In this document: positions 56,571 to 64,000 of the stretch, one piece after another
Layout: every line of letters starts with the position of its first letter
Numbering within the stretch: position 1 is the first letter of the stretch
Assembly: GCF_903815225.1 (NCBI RefSeq)
Contig: NZ_LR813084.1
Location: forward strand, 310,001 to 374,000
Direction of reading: 5' to 3'
Length of the DNA: 64,000 nucleotides
Origin: Delftia tsuruhatensis
GTDB taxonomy: Bacteria; Pseudomonadota; Gammaproteobacteria; Burkholderiales; Burkholderiaceae_C
Made by a program: the position numbers and the translations under genes
Notes under the pieces: generated by a model
Seen by the model: the letters and a program-made list of their open reading frames with translations, nothing else
Told to the model about the DNA's origin: nothing
Database searches by the model: none

Positions 56571-57518
56571 CTAGTTTGAAAGGTCAAGTTTGGAAAACTC
56601 ACTCAGTTCGGATTGAATGGTTTGAGAAAACTCCTGACGATTCATGCCGGGTAAGTCCATGGCCATCACATCGTACAGCTTGGCTGTCTCGGGGTTTTTT
56701 ATCACAGTCTGAATATCATCGAAAATCTGCTGAGCGATCTCATCGCTGAGGCCGGCAGGGCCAAAAAGTCCCAACCAACTTGGAAGCAACGGCGTGTAGC
56801 CAAGTTCCGTGCCTGTCGGTATGTCGGGCGCCATTCTGGCTCTTTTCTTCGATGAAATAACTGCCAGTGCACGGATTTTTCCATTTTTTATGAAGCCGAT
56901 GGAATCGGCCAAAGGGCCAAACATCACATTGATCTGGCCCCCCACCAAATCGGACAAGGCTGGGGCTGCTCCTTTGTATGGGACATGCAGCAGTTCGATA
57001 TTGAATTCTTTTTCGAACTGTTTGCCGCCAATTTGCAGGGTGGTACCTAGTCCTGATGATCCATAGCTGTATTTTTTGGGGTTTTCCCTGGAAAGATTGA
57101 TGAACTCTTTCAGATCCTTTGCGGCCAGACTGGCATTGATCTGGATGACGTTGATGGGGTGCGCCACAGCGGCGATGGCGACAAAGCTTTTGACCGGATC
57201 CCAGGGGAGCCGTACCCCTGTGCTTGGGAATACAGTGTGGCTGCTGGTGCTGGCAAGCAGCAGTTGATATCCGTCAGGAGCGGCCTTGGCGACTCTGGCC
57301 GTTCCCAGGCTGCCGGAGGCTCCCGCAACATTTTCGACAATGACGGATTGCTTCCACTTCTTCGAAAGCCCAATTGCAAGCGAGCGAGCCACCTTGTCGG
57401 TTGCCCCGCCAGCAGAGAAAGGTACGACGATGGTTACCGGCTTGCTGGGGTAGTTCTCGGCGTAGATGGAAATGGAAGTGAGCAAGCTCGTGAATAAAAT
57501 AATCAGTGAATGGTGCAT
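56571..57518 (-). CDS. Bug/TctC family substrate-binding protein (low-GC insert)
   Basis: 315 residues. Signal peptide LIILFTSLLTSISIYA, then PVTIVVPFSAGGATDKVAR, ENVAGASGSLGTARVA, LLHVPYKGAAPALSDLVGG. Lys and Ile content and AT-rich codons differ from the GC-rich Bug proteins elsewhere in the window. It lies downstream of the lyase on the same strand (46 bases), suggesting uptake of the lyase substrate. Confidence 0.9.
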   Translation of the reverse strand: MHHSLIILFTSLLTSISIYAENYPSKPVTIVVPFSAGGATDKVARSLAIGLSKKWKQSVIVENVAGASGSLGTARVAKAAPDGYQLLLASTSSHTVFPSTGVRLPWDPVKSFVAIAAVAHPINVIQINASLAAKDLKEFINLSRENPKKYSYGSSGLGTTLQIGGKQFEKEFNIELLHVPYKGAAPALSDLVGGQINVMFGPLADSIGFIKNGKIRALAVISSKKRARMAPDIPTGTELGYTPLLPSWLGLFGPAGLSDEIAQQIFDDIQTVIKNPETAKLYDVMAMDLPGMNRQEFSQTIQSELSEFSKLDLSN

Positions 57519-57564
57519 GGTCTTCTCCGCTGTGCAGGAGTTCAGAAAAGATGGCGGGTGCTTT

Positions 57565-58908
57565 TCATGAAGTGATGGTGGATGAGATAACGCTTTTCAC
57601 GGTTCTTTTGCACATTCCAAGATAGCTGTTGATGTCCAGGGCGGCGATCAGGGCGCTGCGGTCGAGGTGCATGCTGATTTCTTTGTTGGAAATCAAGGCT
57701 TCCAGAAACGAAGGATTGCCTGGATCCTGTTGCTTTATGACGGTGGTGACCAGGTGATGTGCATGTTCATGCCCGATTTTCTCTCCTAACTTCATCATGA
57801 CTGATTCAGCCATGATCTGGCCATGGGAGAGGTTGAGATTCAATGCCATTCGATTGCGATCAGCTTTCAACTCTCCTGTAATGTGCATTAGGCCAGCTAC
57901 AATGCCCGCAGCAAGAACGAATGAGTTGGGGATTGCAATCCATTCCACGCTCCATGCGGTGGCATCTCGCTCGAATGCATGCACTGAGTTGTTGATGACG
58001 ACTTGAGTCTGAGACCGCATGAGACGACATGCCGCAACGACGGTTTCCGATGCGATGGGATTTTTCTTTTGTGGCATTGTGGATGATCCGACATGCCCGC
58101 CAGAAAGTGGTTCAAATAGTTCCGCAACTTCGGTGGATTGATGCCGAATTATTTCGGAAGCGATACGTTCGGCGGCACAAGACATGTTGTCCAGGCTTGC
58201 CAAGATCGATCTGATCCGATCTCTCGACGTATGCCATGGCACGTCGCAATAATTCAGATCAAGCCGCTGGCAAAATTCCCGACGTACTTGATCCACGTTG
58301 GGTCCATAGGCTACGGATGTTCCGGCGGCTCCAAACAGGGAGCCACACAGATTGTGCTTCTGATGTTTTAGCGCCAATGAAACGCGTTGCAATTCATCTG
58401 TCCAAATGGCTACTTTGTGGCCTAATGTGACAGGGAGGGCATGTTGACCGTGGGTGCGTCCAGCCATCGTAAATTCATTCCAGACATCGATCCTGGACTT
58501 CAGGTTATCTATTGATTTCTGAAGCCCTTCATCGATCTCTTGCAAGGCACGCTTGATCTGAAGAACGGCTGCCGTATCGACAATGTCCTGGGTGGTGGCC
58601 CCCCAATGAACCCAGGCGCCGGCCTCACCCGCCTGACGGGCAATCTCTCTGACAACAGGTACTAGAAGGTGACCTGTTTCACGGACTTCCTGTTCGATAC
58701 TGTCCAGGTCAAAGTCGGCTCTGTTGCAAACGGTAATGATGGCTTCACTGGATTGCATGGGAATCACTCCTGCGCTAGCCTGAGAGGCTGCTAATGCGGC
58801 CTCGACCGTTGCCCAGTCTTTGACGATGGAGCTGTCGGAAAATATATCTCGCATCGAACCGGTACTGAAGCCATTTCTGAGAAATCTGCTGCCAATTCCG
58901 AATGTCAT
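57565..58908 (-). CDS. Fumarase/aspartase-superfamily lyase (carboxymuconate cycloisomerase/adenylosuccinate lyase-like)
   Basis: 447 residues. Superfamily signature GSSTMPQKKNP (mobile catalytic loop); GATTQDIVDTA and AGRTHGQHALPVTLGHK are the other two conserved blocks. Members eliminate a C-N or C-O bond to give an unsaturated acid, or cyclise muconates. AAGGAGGCAAAC precedes the ATG at 58908; the longer frame to 59229 is non-coding. It pairs with a Bug protein and a divergent LysR. The substrate is not determined. Confidence 0.9.
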   Translation of the reverse strand: MTFGIGSRFLRNGFSTGSMRDIFSDSSIVKDWATVEAALAASQASAGVIPMQSSEAIITVCNRADFDLDSIEQEVRETGHLLVPVVREIARQAGEAGAWVHWGATTQDIVDTAAVLQIKRALQEIDEGLQKSIDNLKSRIDVWNEFTMAGRTHGQHALPVTLGHKVAIWTDELQRVSLALKHQKHNLCGSLFGAAGTSVAYGPNVDQVRREFCQRLDLNYCDVPWHTSRDRIRSILASLDNMSCAAERIASEIIRHQSTEVAELFEPLSGGHVGSSTMPQKKNPIASETVVAACRLMRSQTQVVINNSVHAFERDATAWSVEWIAIPNSFVLAAGIVAGLMHITGELKADRNRMALNLNLSHGQIMAESVMMKLGEKIGHEHAHHLVTTVIKQQDPGNPSFLEALISNKEISMHLDRSALIAALDINSYLGMCKRTVKSVISSTITS

Positions 58909-59047
58909 GTTTGCCTCCTTTGCTAGTGCTGAGGGGAACTTTAGTAGATTGATTATTTGCGGGTAGAGGATATTTCCAGTTGTTGCAAAGAGATGGTGAT
59001 GATTTGATTTTTGTTGCTTTGTGGGCAACAATTTCAATCTGTTGTGA

Positions 59048-59067
59048 ACGGCGCGTTGCAGCGCCGT
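59048..59067. repeat. 7-bp hairpin in divergent region
   Basis: ACGGCGC-GTTGCA-GCGCCGT between the lyase and LysR starts. It is GC-rich inside otherwise AT-rich DNA. Role unknown; possibly an attenuator or a protein-binding dyad. Confidence 0.45.
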
Positions 59068-59155
59068 GGGCCCGGCGGCGCCAGGCAGAGAGCGAGTCCA
59101 TGCGTTGTGTGCTTTGCTTTGTTGTTTCTTTCGTAGACTTGAAGCGAGGGTGCAA

Positions 59156-60106
59156 ATGATTCCACCGAATGACATCGATCTTGTCGATATCGAGATTATT
59201 TCCTGCCTGAGAAAATATCGTAGCTTCACCAGTCTGGCCTCTCATCTGTCCTTGACGACTTCGGCGCTCAGTCGTCGGATTGCTCGTCTCGAGAAAATTC
59301 TGGGGGGGAGGCTTATTGAGCGTACAACGCACATGACAGGATTGACGCGTTTTGGTGAATTCTGCGCATCCAACATCGAGCCGGTTTCTGAACTGCTGAA
59401 GAAAAAGCTCAACGAGATTGAGAGCTACACGGAATATGAGAGCATCAGAATTTCCATGGCTTGCATTCCAACGATTGCAATGGCAGTCTTGCCAGAGAGT
59501 CTTGGTGTATTCCGTCAGCACCATCCTGGTGTACGTGTCATGGTCCGGGAGGCGGGCAGTGAAGCGGTTCGCTCCCTGGTTTTCAATCGCGCTGTCGAGT
59601 TTGGGGTCACGAATATCCGTGAGGATCCGAGTGACCTCATGTGCGAGATTATTTCAAATGATCCATACTATCTGATTTGTGCCTTGAGTCACCCACTGGC
59701 GCAAAGGGATTCCATTCAGTGGAGCGAGCTGTCTGAGCATCGCCTGGTGGGATTCAGTTCAGAGAGTATCGGTAGAAAATATATCGATGATGCATTGCGG
59801 CCGCACGGAATTTCCCTTGCATGGGAAGATGAATATGATTCCGTAGGCATGTTGATCGAGTGCATCAAGATGGGAACGGAAGTGGCTATTATTCCCTTTT
59901 TGGGGTTGGGTAGGCATCCGTATGCCTGTATACCTTTGGTGAGTCCGGTTCTATTCAGGAAAATATGCCTGGTCCGGCGTTGCAACGATGAACTGAGTGC
60001 CCCTGCCAAAATGTTGTGGGAAATCGTGGCCGGTATTGCTGCGAGAATTTCGGCGGAGGAAATGCATCGTCAGATCCAGCGACGATTGAAGCTGCTTGAG
60101 CGTTGA
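59156..60106 (+). CDS. LysR family transcriptional regulator (low-GC insert)
   Basis: 316 residues. HTH SLASHLSLTTSALSRRIARL (about 24-43), effector domain from about residue 95 (RISMACIPTIAMAVLPE). GCGAGGG precedes the ATG at 59156; the GTG at 59066 is rejected. It is divergent from the lyase-Bug pair and likely regulates it. AT-rich codon use matches its two neighbours and not radA, which starts 67 bases later. Confidence 0.9.
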   Translation: MIPPNDIDLVDIEIISCLRKYRSFTSLASHLSLTTSALSRRIARLEKILGGRLIERTTHMTGLTRFGEFCASNIEPVSELLKKKLNEIESYTEYESIRISMACIPTIAMAVLPESLGVFRQHHPGVRVMVREAGSEAVRSLVFNRAVEFGVTNIREDPSDLMCEIISNDPYYLICALSHPLAQRDSIQWSELSEHRLVGFSSESIGRKYIDDALRPHGISLAWEDEYDSVGMLIECIKMGTEVAIIPFLGLGRHPYACIPLVSPVLFRKICLVRRCNDELSAPAKMLWEIVAGIAARISAEEMHRQIQRRLKLLER

Positions 60107-60173
60107 GCCGGACTTTCAAGAGTCTGGCAGGTACACCCGAACACGAGCAGGCCGTCGGTATAGTGTCAGGCCC

Positions 60174-61559
60174 ATGGCCAAAGACAAAACCACGTTCACC
60201 TGCAATGCCTGCGGCGGCACCAGCCCGCGCTGGCTGGGCAAATGCCCGTCCTGCGGCGCCTGGAACTCGCTGGTCGAGACGGTGGCCGAGCCTGTGGGCG
60301 GCGGCAAGAACCGGCTCAGCCAGCCGCAAGGCTATGCGGGCCTGGCCAACGCGCAGCCCGTGACGCCGCTATCGGCCATCGAGGCGCAGGACGTGGCGCG
60401 CACGCCCAGCGGCATCGAGGAGCTGGACCGCGTGCTGGGCGGCGGTGTGGTCGAAGGCGGCGTGGTGCTGATCGGCGGCGACCCGGGCATCGGGAAATCC
60501 ACGCTGCTGCTGCAGGCCATGGATGCCCTGCACCGCATCGGCCTGCCCACGCTGTATGTGACCGGTGAGGAAAGCGGTGCCCAGGTCGCGCTGCGCTCGC
60601 GTCGGCTGGGCCTGGAGGCCAGCCAGGTCAACGTGCTGGCCGAGATCCAGCTGGAGAAGATCCTCGCCACCATGGAGGCCACGCAGCCGGCCGTGGTCGT
60701 CATCGACTCCATCCAGACCGTCTATTCGGATCAGCTGTCCTCGGCCCCGGGCTCCGTGGCCCAGGTGCGCGAATGCGCGGCGCACCTCACGCGCGCGGCC
60801 AAGACCACGGGCATCACCGTGATCCTGGTCGGCCACGTGACCAAGGAAGGCGCGCTGGCCGGCCCGCGCGTGCTGGAGCACATGGTGGACACCGTGCTCT
60901 ACTTCGAGGGCGACACGCACAGCAACTTCCGCCTGGTGCGCGCCATCAAGAACCGCTTTGGTGCCGTCAACGAGATCGGCGTCTTCGCCATGACCGAGAA
61001 GGGCCTCAAGGGCGTGACCAACCCCAGCGCCATCTTCCTGTCCCAGCACAGCGAGCCCGTGCCGGGCTCCTGCGTGCTGGTCACGCTGGAAGGCACGCGT
61101 CCCATGCTGGTGGAGATACAGGCCCTGGTCGATCAGGGCGGTCCCGCGCCCCGGCGCCTGTCCGTGGGCCTGGACCGCGACCGCCTGGCCATGCTGCTGG
61201 CCGTGCTCAGCCGCCATGCGGGCGTGGCCTGCGCGGACCAGGACGTGTTCGTCAACGCCGTGGGCGGCGTGCGCATCAGCGAGCCGGCGGCCGACCTGGC
61301 CGTCATGCTGTCCATCACCTCCAGCCTGCGCGGCCGGGCCCTGCCAAAAGGCTTTCTGGCCTTTGGCGAAGTGGGTCTGGCCGGCGAGGTGCGCCCCGCG
61401 CCGCGCGGCCAGGAGCGCCTGAAGGAGGCCGCCAAGCTGGGCTTCACCATGGCCGTGGTGCCCAAGGCCAACGCGCCGAAGAAGGCCATCGCCGGACTGA
61501 CCGTCCACGCGGTCGAGCGCGTCGACGAGGCCATGAACATCGTCAGAGGGATGGGCTGA
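60174..61559 (+). CDS. radA: DNA repair protein RadA
   Basis: 461 residues. N-terminal zinc finger Cys10/13/24/27, Walker A GGDPGIGKST (101-110), KNRFG motif (259-263), and a Lon-protease-like C-terminal domain. It promotes branch migration in recombination repair. High-GC codon use resumes here. Upstream in-frame codons overlap the LysR stop and were rejected. Confidence 0.96.
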   Translation: MAKDKTTFTCNACGGTSPRWLGKCPSCGAWNSLVETVAEPVGGGKNRLSQPQGYAGLANAQPVTPLSAIEAQDVARTPSGIEELDRVLGGGVVEGGVVLIGGDPGIGKSTLLLQAMDALHRIGLPTLYVTGEESGAQVALRSRRLGLEASQVNVLAEIQLEKILATMEATQPAVVVIDSIQTVYSDQLSSAPGSVAQVRECAAHLTRAAKTTGITVILVGHVTKEGALAGPRVLEHMVDTVLYFEGDTHSNFRLVRAIKNRFGAVNEIGVFAMTEKGLKGVTNPSAIFLSQHSEPVPGSCVLVTLEGTRPMLVEIQALVDQGGPAPRRLSVGLDRDRLAMLLAVLSRHAGVACADQDVFVNAVGGVRISEPAADLAVMLSITSSLRGRALPKGFLAFGEVGLAGEVRPAPRGQERLKEAAKLGFTMAVVPKANAPKKAIAGLTVHAVERVDEAMNIVRGMG

Positions 61560-61638
61560 CGCGCTTGCCGAGCGCATTGCGGGGGCATACGCACTGTCCG
61601 CAGCGGCTCCGCCATGCCTCCATAAGACAATCGGCGCC

Positions 61639-62067
61639 ATGAATTTGCGCAATATCCTGATTCCCCTGGGCCTGCTCGTACTGCTGGTGGCTGCGCACCA
61701 GTCCTATGGATGGATGGGCGTGGTGGCCGTGGGCGGCGGCATCATGATGTGGCTGCTGTTGCACTTCACGCGGCTGATGTCCATCATGAGGAAGGCCTCG
61801 GACCGGCCCATGGGCTATGTGGGCAGCGCCGTGATGCTCAACGTCAAGCTCAAGCCCAAGGTGTCGCTGATGCATGTGGTGGCCATGACGCGCTCGCTGG
61901 GCGAGCGCCTGTCCGAGGACGGCGCCCAGCCCGAGATCTATCGCTGGACCGATGGCACGCAGTCGCACGTGACCTGCGAATTCTTGCATGGCCGCCTCAT
62001 GAAGTGGGCGCTGGTACGCCCCACGCCACAGCAGGACGAAGAGACGCCGGTCGCCCCCGCGCCCTAA
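61639..62067 (+). CDS. Conserved small membrane protein, function unknown
   Basis: 142 residues. Two adjacent helices (about 6-22 and 25-43), then a soluble domain (KPKVSLMHVVAMTRSLGERL, TQSHVTCEFLHGRLMKW). The C-terminus is Pro/Glu-rich. It is between radA (79 bases) and ilvE (44 bases). I do not recognise the family with confidence. Confidence 0.8.
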   Translation: MNLRNILIPLGLLVLLVAAHQSYGWMGVVAVGGGIMMWLLLHFTRLMSIMRKASDRPMGYVGSAVMLNVKLKPKVSLMHVVAMTRSLGERLSEDGAQPEIYRWTDGTQSHVTCEFLHGRLMKWALVRPTPQQDEETPVAPAP

Positions 62068-62111
62068 AATAGCGGGTTGGCGTTCTGTTCAATACCCCCA
62101 AGGATGTTCCT

Positions 62112-63050
62112 ATGAGCCCCGTTGTTCCTTCGATGGCCGACCGTGACGGCAAGATCTGGATGGATGGCCAGCTGGTGGACTGGCGCGATGCCAAGATCCA
62201 CGTGCTGACCCATACGCTGCACTACGGCTGCGGCGCATTCGAGGGCGTGCGGGCCTACAAGACAGAGCAGGGTCCGGCCATCTTCCGCCTGGAAGACCAC
62301 ACCAGACGCCTGTTCAACAGCGCCAAGATCCTGCGCATGCAGATCCCGTTCACGCAGGACGCGGTGAACCAGGCCCAGGTCGAGGTGGTGCGCGCCAACC
62401 GGCTGGAGTCCTGCTATCTGCGCCCGCTGACCTGGATCGGTGACCGCAAGCTGGGCGTCTCGCCCAAGGGCAACACCATCCACCTGATGGTCGCGGCCTG
62501 GGCCTGGGGCGCCTACCTGGGCGAGGAGGGCATGCAGCGCGGCATCCGCGTGAAGGTCTCCAGCTTCACACGCCACCACGTGAACATCACCATGAGCCAG
62601 GCCAAGGCGGTGAGCAACTACACCAACTCCATCCTGGCCAACACCGAGGCCCTGGACGATGGCTACGACGAGGCCATCCTGCTGGATGCCTCCGGCTTCG
62701 TCTCCGAAGGCTCGGGCGAGAACATCTTCGTCATCAAGGACGGCGTGGTCTACACGCCCGATTTGTCGGCCGGCGCGCTCAACGGCATCACGCGCAACAC
62801 CGTGATGCACATCTGCAAGGACCTGGGCCTGGAGGTGGTGCAAAAGCGCATCACCCGCGACGAGCTGTACATCGCCGATGAAGTCTTCTTCACCGGCACG
62901 GCCGCCGAAGTCACGCCCATCCGCGAGGTGGACCGCATCGAGATCGGCGCTGGCAGCCGCGGTCCCCTCACCGAAAAGATCCAGCAGGCCTTCTTTGACA
63001 TCGTCAACGGCCGCAACCCCAAGTATGCCCACTGGCTGACCCGGGTCTGA
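62112..63050 (+). CDS. ilvE: Branched-chain amino acid aminotransferase
   Basis: 312-residue fold-type IV PLP enzyme for the last step of Leu, Ile and Val synthesis. PLP lysine Lys165 (SQAKAVSNY), HTLHYGCGAFEGVRAY (34-49), EGSGENIF, and FFTGTAAEVTPI. All conserved blocks are intact. It is followed after 35 bases by the zinc-finger gene. Confidence 0.95.
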   Translation: MSPVVPSMADRDGKIWMDGQLVDWRDAKIHVLTHTLHYGCGAFEGVRAYKTEQGPAIFRLEDHTRRLFNSAKILRMQIPFTQDAVNQAQVEVVRANRLESCYLRPLTWIGDRKLGVSPKGNTIHLMVAAWAWGAYLGEEGMQRGIRVKVSSFTRHHVNITMSQAKAVSNYTNSILANTEALDDGYDEAILLDASGFVSEGSGENIFVIKDGVVYTPDLSAGALNGITRNTVMHICKDLGLEVVQKRITRDELYIADEVFFTGTAAEVTPIREVDRIEIGAGSRGPLTEKIQQAFFDIVNGRNPKYAHWLTRV

Positions 63051-63085
63051 ACCCCTTTAGAGACCCACGAAAGAGATACGCAAGC

Positions 63086-63295
63086 ATGACAAAGAACGCC
63101 ACCGTCGAACTGGCCGCCAAGGACCTCAATGCCCAGGGCGGCGTGTTCTGCCCCAGTCCCAAGGCCGACATGAAGCTGTGGAACAGCCATCCCAAGGTCT
63201 ATCTGGACGTGGCGCACACCGGCGAGGCCAGGTGCCCCTACTGCGGCACGCTGTACCGCCTGAAGGCCGGCGAGGTCTTCGCGGGCGGGCATTGA
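63086..63295 (+). CDS. Small zinc-finger protein (zf-CHCC type)
   Basis: 69 residues with Cys22, a histidine (HPKVYLDV) and CPYCG: a C-H-C-C zinc site as in the NDUFS6/zf-CHCC family. These small proteins often follow metabolic genes in proteobacteria; the role is unclear. It probably shares the ilvE transcript. Confidence 0.85.
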   Translation: MTKNATVELAAKDLNAQGGVFCPSPKADMKLWNSHPKVYLDVAHTGEARCPYCGTLYRLKAGEVFAGGH

Positions 63296-63318
63296 AAAAA
63301 GCGGGCCCCGGCCCGCTT
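63295..63318. terminator. Terminator between zinc-finger gene and glycosyltransferase
   Basis: AGCGGGCC-CC-GGCCCGCT with six A on the left. It works best for the minus-strand glycosyltransferase (TTTTTT after the stem) and more weakly for the plus strand. Confidence 0.7.
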
Positions 63319-63326
63319 CGTGCGTC

Positions 63327-64000
63327 TCAGCGCGGCGAAAGCGCGCGGCTCCAGATGCTGCCCGGCGCGGCACCTCCATGCAGGGCCAGCATCTCCGTGA
63401 AATGCCGCCGTTCACCGCCGCGCAGCTTGACGATGGGCGCCGCAGCGGCGGGTGCCGGTGCCAGGCACAGCTGGGGATAGAGCAAATACCATTTCCAGCG
63501 CAACGCGGCCTGGTAGAAGAAGGCCGTGTCCTCGGCCTTGAACAGGCGAAGGCGTGCATCGGGCGTACGGCGCATCACCTGCTGGGCGGCGACATGGATC
63601 AGAAGGTAATCGGGATCCGGAATGCCTTGCAGGCTCTCGGCGCCGCCAGGCCGCGACTTCAGCCGCTGCAGGTAGGGGCCGGGGCCCTCGGTGATCAGGG
63701 CCTGGTGAAACTCCTTTTGCCATTCCGATACAAAGCGCGAGCCGGCGGGAGCGCAAAATGCCCAGCTTTCGATGACGGGGTGGCGCTCGTCGGTGGTGAA
63801 GCCCTGGAGGTAGAAACCGGCCAGTTCGCTGGATTGCGTGCCCTGCATCCAGTCCAGCGGGCGGGTCAGCAGCGTGGTGGCGTCGAACCAGTAGCCGCCG
63901 TGGCGCGCCACCAGATAAAGGCGCAGCCAGTCCGACTGCTTGGTGGGATGGAGCTGGCCGAACTGCGCGGGCAGGTCGCCCGGCGGCACATGCTGGTCCA
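63327..64000 (-). CDS. Glycosyltransferase/capsular polysaccharide synthesis-like protein (5' end outside window)
   Basis: The last 224 or so codons of a protein whose start lies beyond the right edge; the frame is still open at base 64000. SDWLRLYLVARHGGYWFDATT contains the GGxxxD-type acceptor site of GT32/Caps_synth enzymes (QSDWLRLYLV, HGGYWFDAT). The rest (ESWAFCAPAGS, YLLIHVAAQQVM) fits capsular polysaccharide synthesis glycosyltransferases. The sugar is unknown. Confidence 0.75.
   Translation of the reverse strand, partial: DQHVPPGDLPAQFGQLHPTKQSDWLRLYLVARHGGYWFDATTLLTRPLDWMQGTQSSELAGFYLQGFTTDERHPVIESWAFCAPAGSRFVSEWQKEFHQALITEGPGPYLQRLKSRPGGAESLQGIPDPDYLLIHVAAQQVMRRTPDARLRLFKAEDTAFFYQAALRWKWYLLYPQLCLAPAPAAAAPIVKLRGGERRHFTEMLALHGGAAPGSIWSRALSPR

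Overview
The window is high-GC DNA, clearly above 60% by eye, with dense, short-spaced genes. It carries many Bug-type (TctC) periplasmic binding proteins, LysR/MocR/MarR-controlled catabolic clusters, and the lplT-alr...radA...ilvE housekeeping context. This fits a Burkholderiales bacterium of the Comamonadaceae; Delftia is my best guess (inference, not proven). There are no insertion sequences, phage genes or CRISPR arrays. One stretch (about 56.5-60.1 kb) has visibly lower GC.

Layout. 0-2.5 kb: the end of a branched-chain-amino-acid-type ABC transporter operon (livG-livF-binding protein), closed by a terminator. 2.5-7.1 kb: SDR, IclR regulator and ferredoxin-NADP reductase on the minus strand, then a divergent LysR/SDR pair. 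7.1-9.4 kb: a three-gene membrane module (DUF3649, PepSY, DUF3325) behind a Fur-like palindrome. 9.5-15 kb: a sulfur cluster in which LysR is divergent to a thiol dioxygenase, a four-domain rhodanese, a Bug protein and a cystathionine-lyase-like enzyme. 15-18.3 kb: nitronate monooxygenase and an MFS transporter, divergent from a LysR. 18.3-19.9 kb: comM.

20.3-31.5 kb is the most interesting block. A six-gene minus-strand operon (binding protein, LivH, fused LivM-LivG, LivF, GMC oxidoreductase, AMP-forming acyl-CoA ligase) lies beside a class II (degradative) HMG-CoA reductase and a divergent MocR-type regulator. The promoters of the transporter operon and of the HMG-CoA reductase carry the same spaced operator, CTGTACC-N10-GGTACAG, inside about 50 bp of conserved layout. 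I read this as one regulon for uptake and breakdown of mevalonate or a related compound.

31.5-34 kb: a hipBA toxin-antitoxin pair with a 13-bp inverted-repeat operator, and a DUF1624-like membrane protein. 34-40.3 kb: an L-rhamnonate catabolic cluster (LysR, MFS, RhmD, RhmA, AldA) giving pyruvate and lactate. 40.3-43.3 kb: MarR, Bug protein and sulfatase. 43.3-46.1 kb: TorF-like protein-glnK-amtB behind two NtrC boxes and a sigma-54 promoter. 46.3-49.5 kb: glcE and glcF, separated by a DUF1275 gene. 49.6-54.8 kb: ProQ, AmiS/UreI, EamA, lplT, alr. 54.8-56.3 kb: MarR divergent from a siderophore-interacting reductase, then initiator tRNA-fMet. 56.6-60.1 kb: low-GC insert with Bug protein, fumarase-superfamily lyase and LysR. 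60.2-64 kb: radA, a small membrane protein, ilvE, a zinc-finger protein and a truncated glycosyltransferase.

Taken together, most of the window is an accessory nutrient-scavenging region: carboxylate, amino-acid, sulfur, sugar-acid, ammonium and iron-related uptake, each with its own local regulator.
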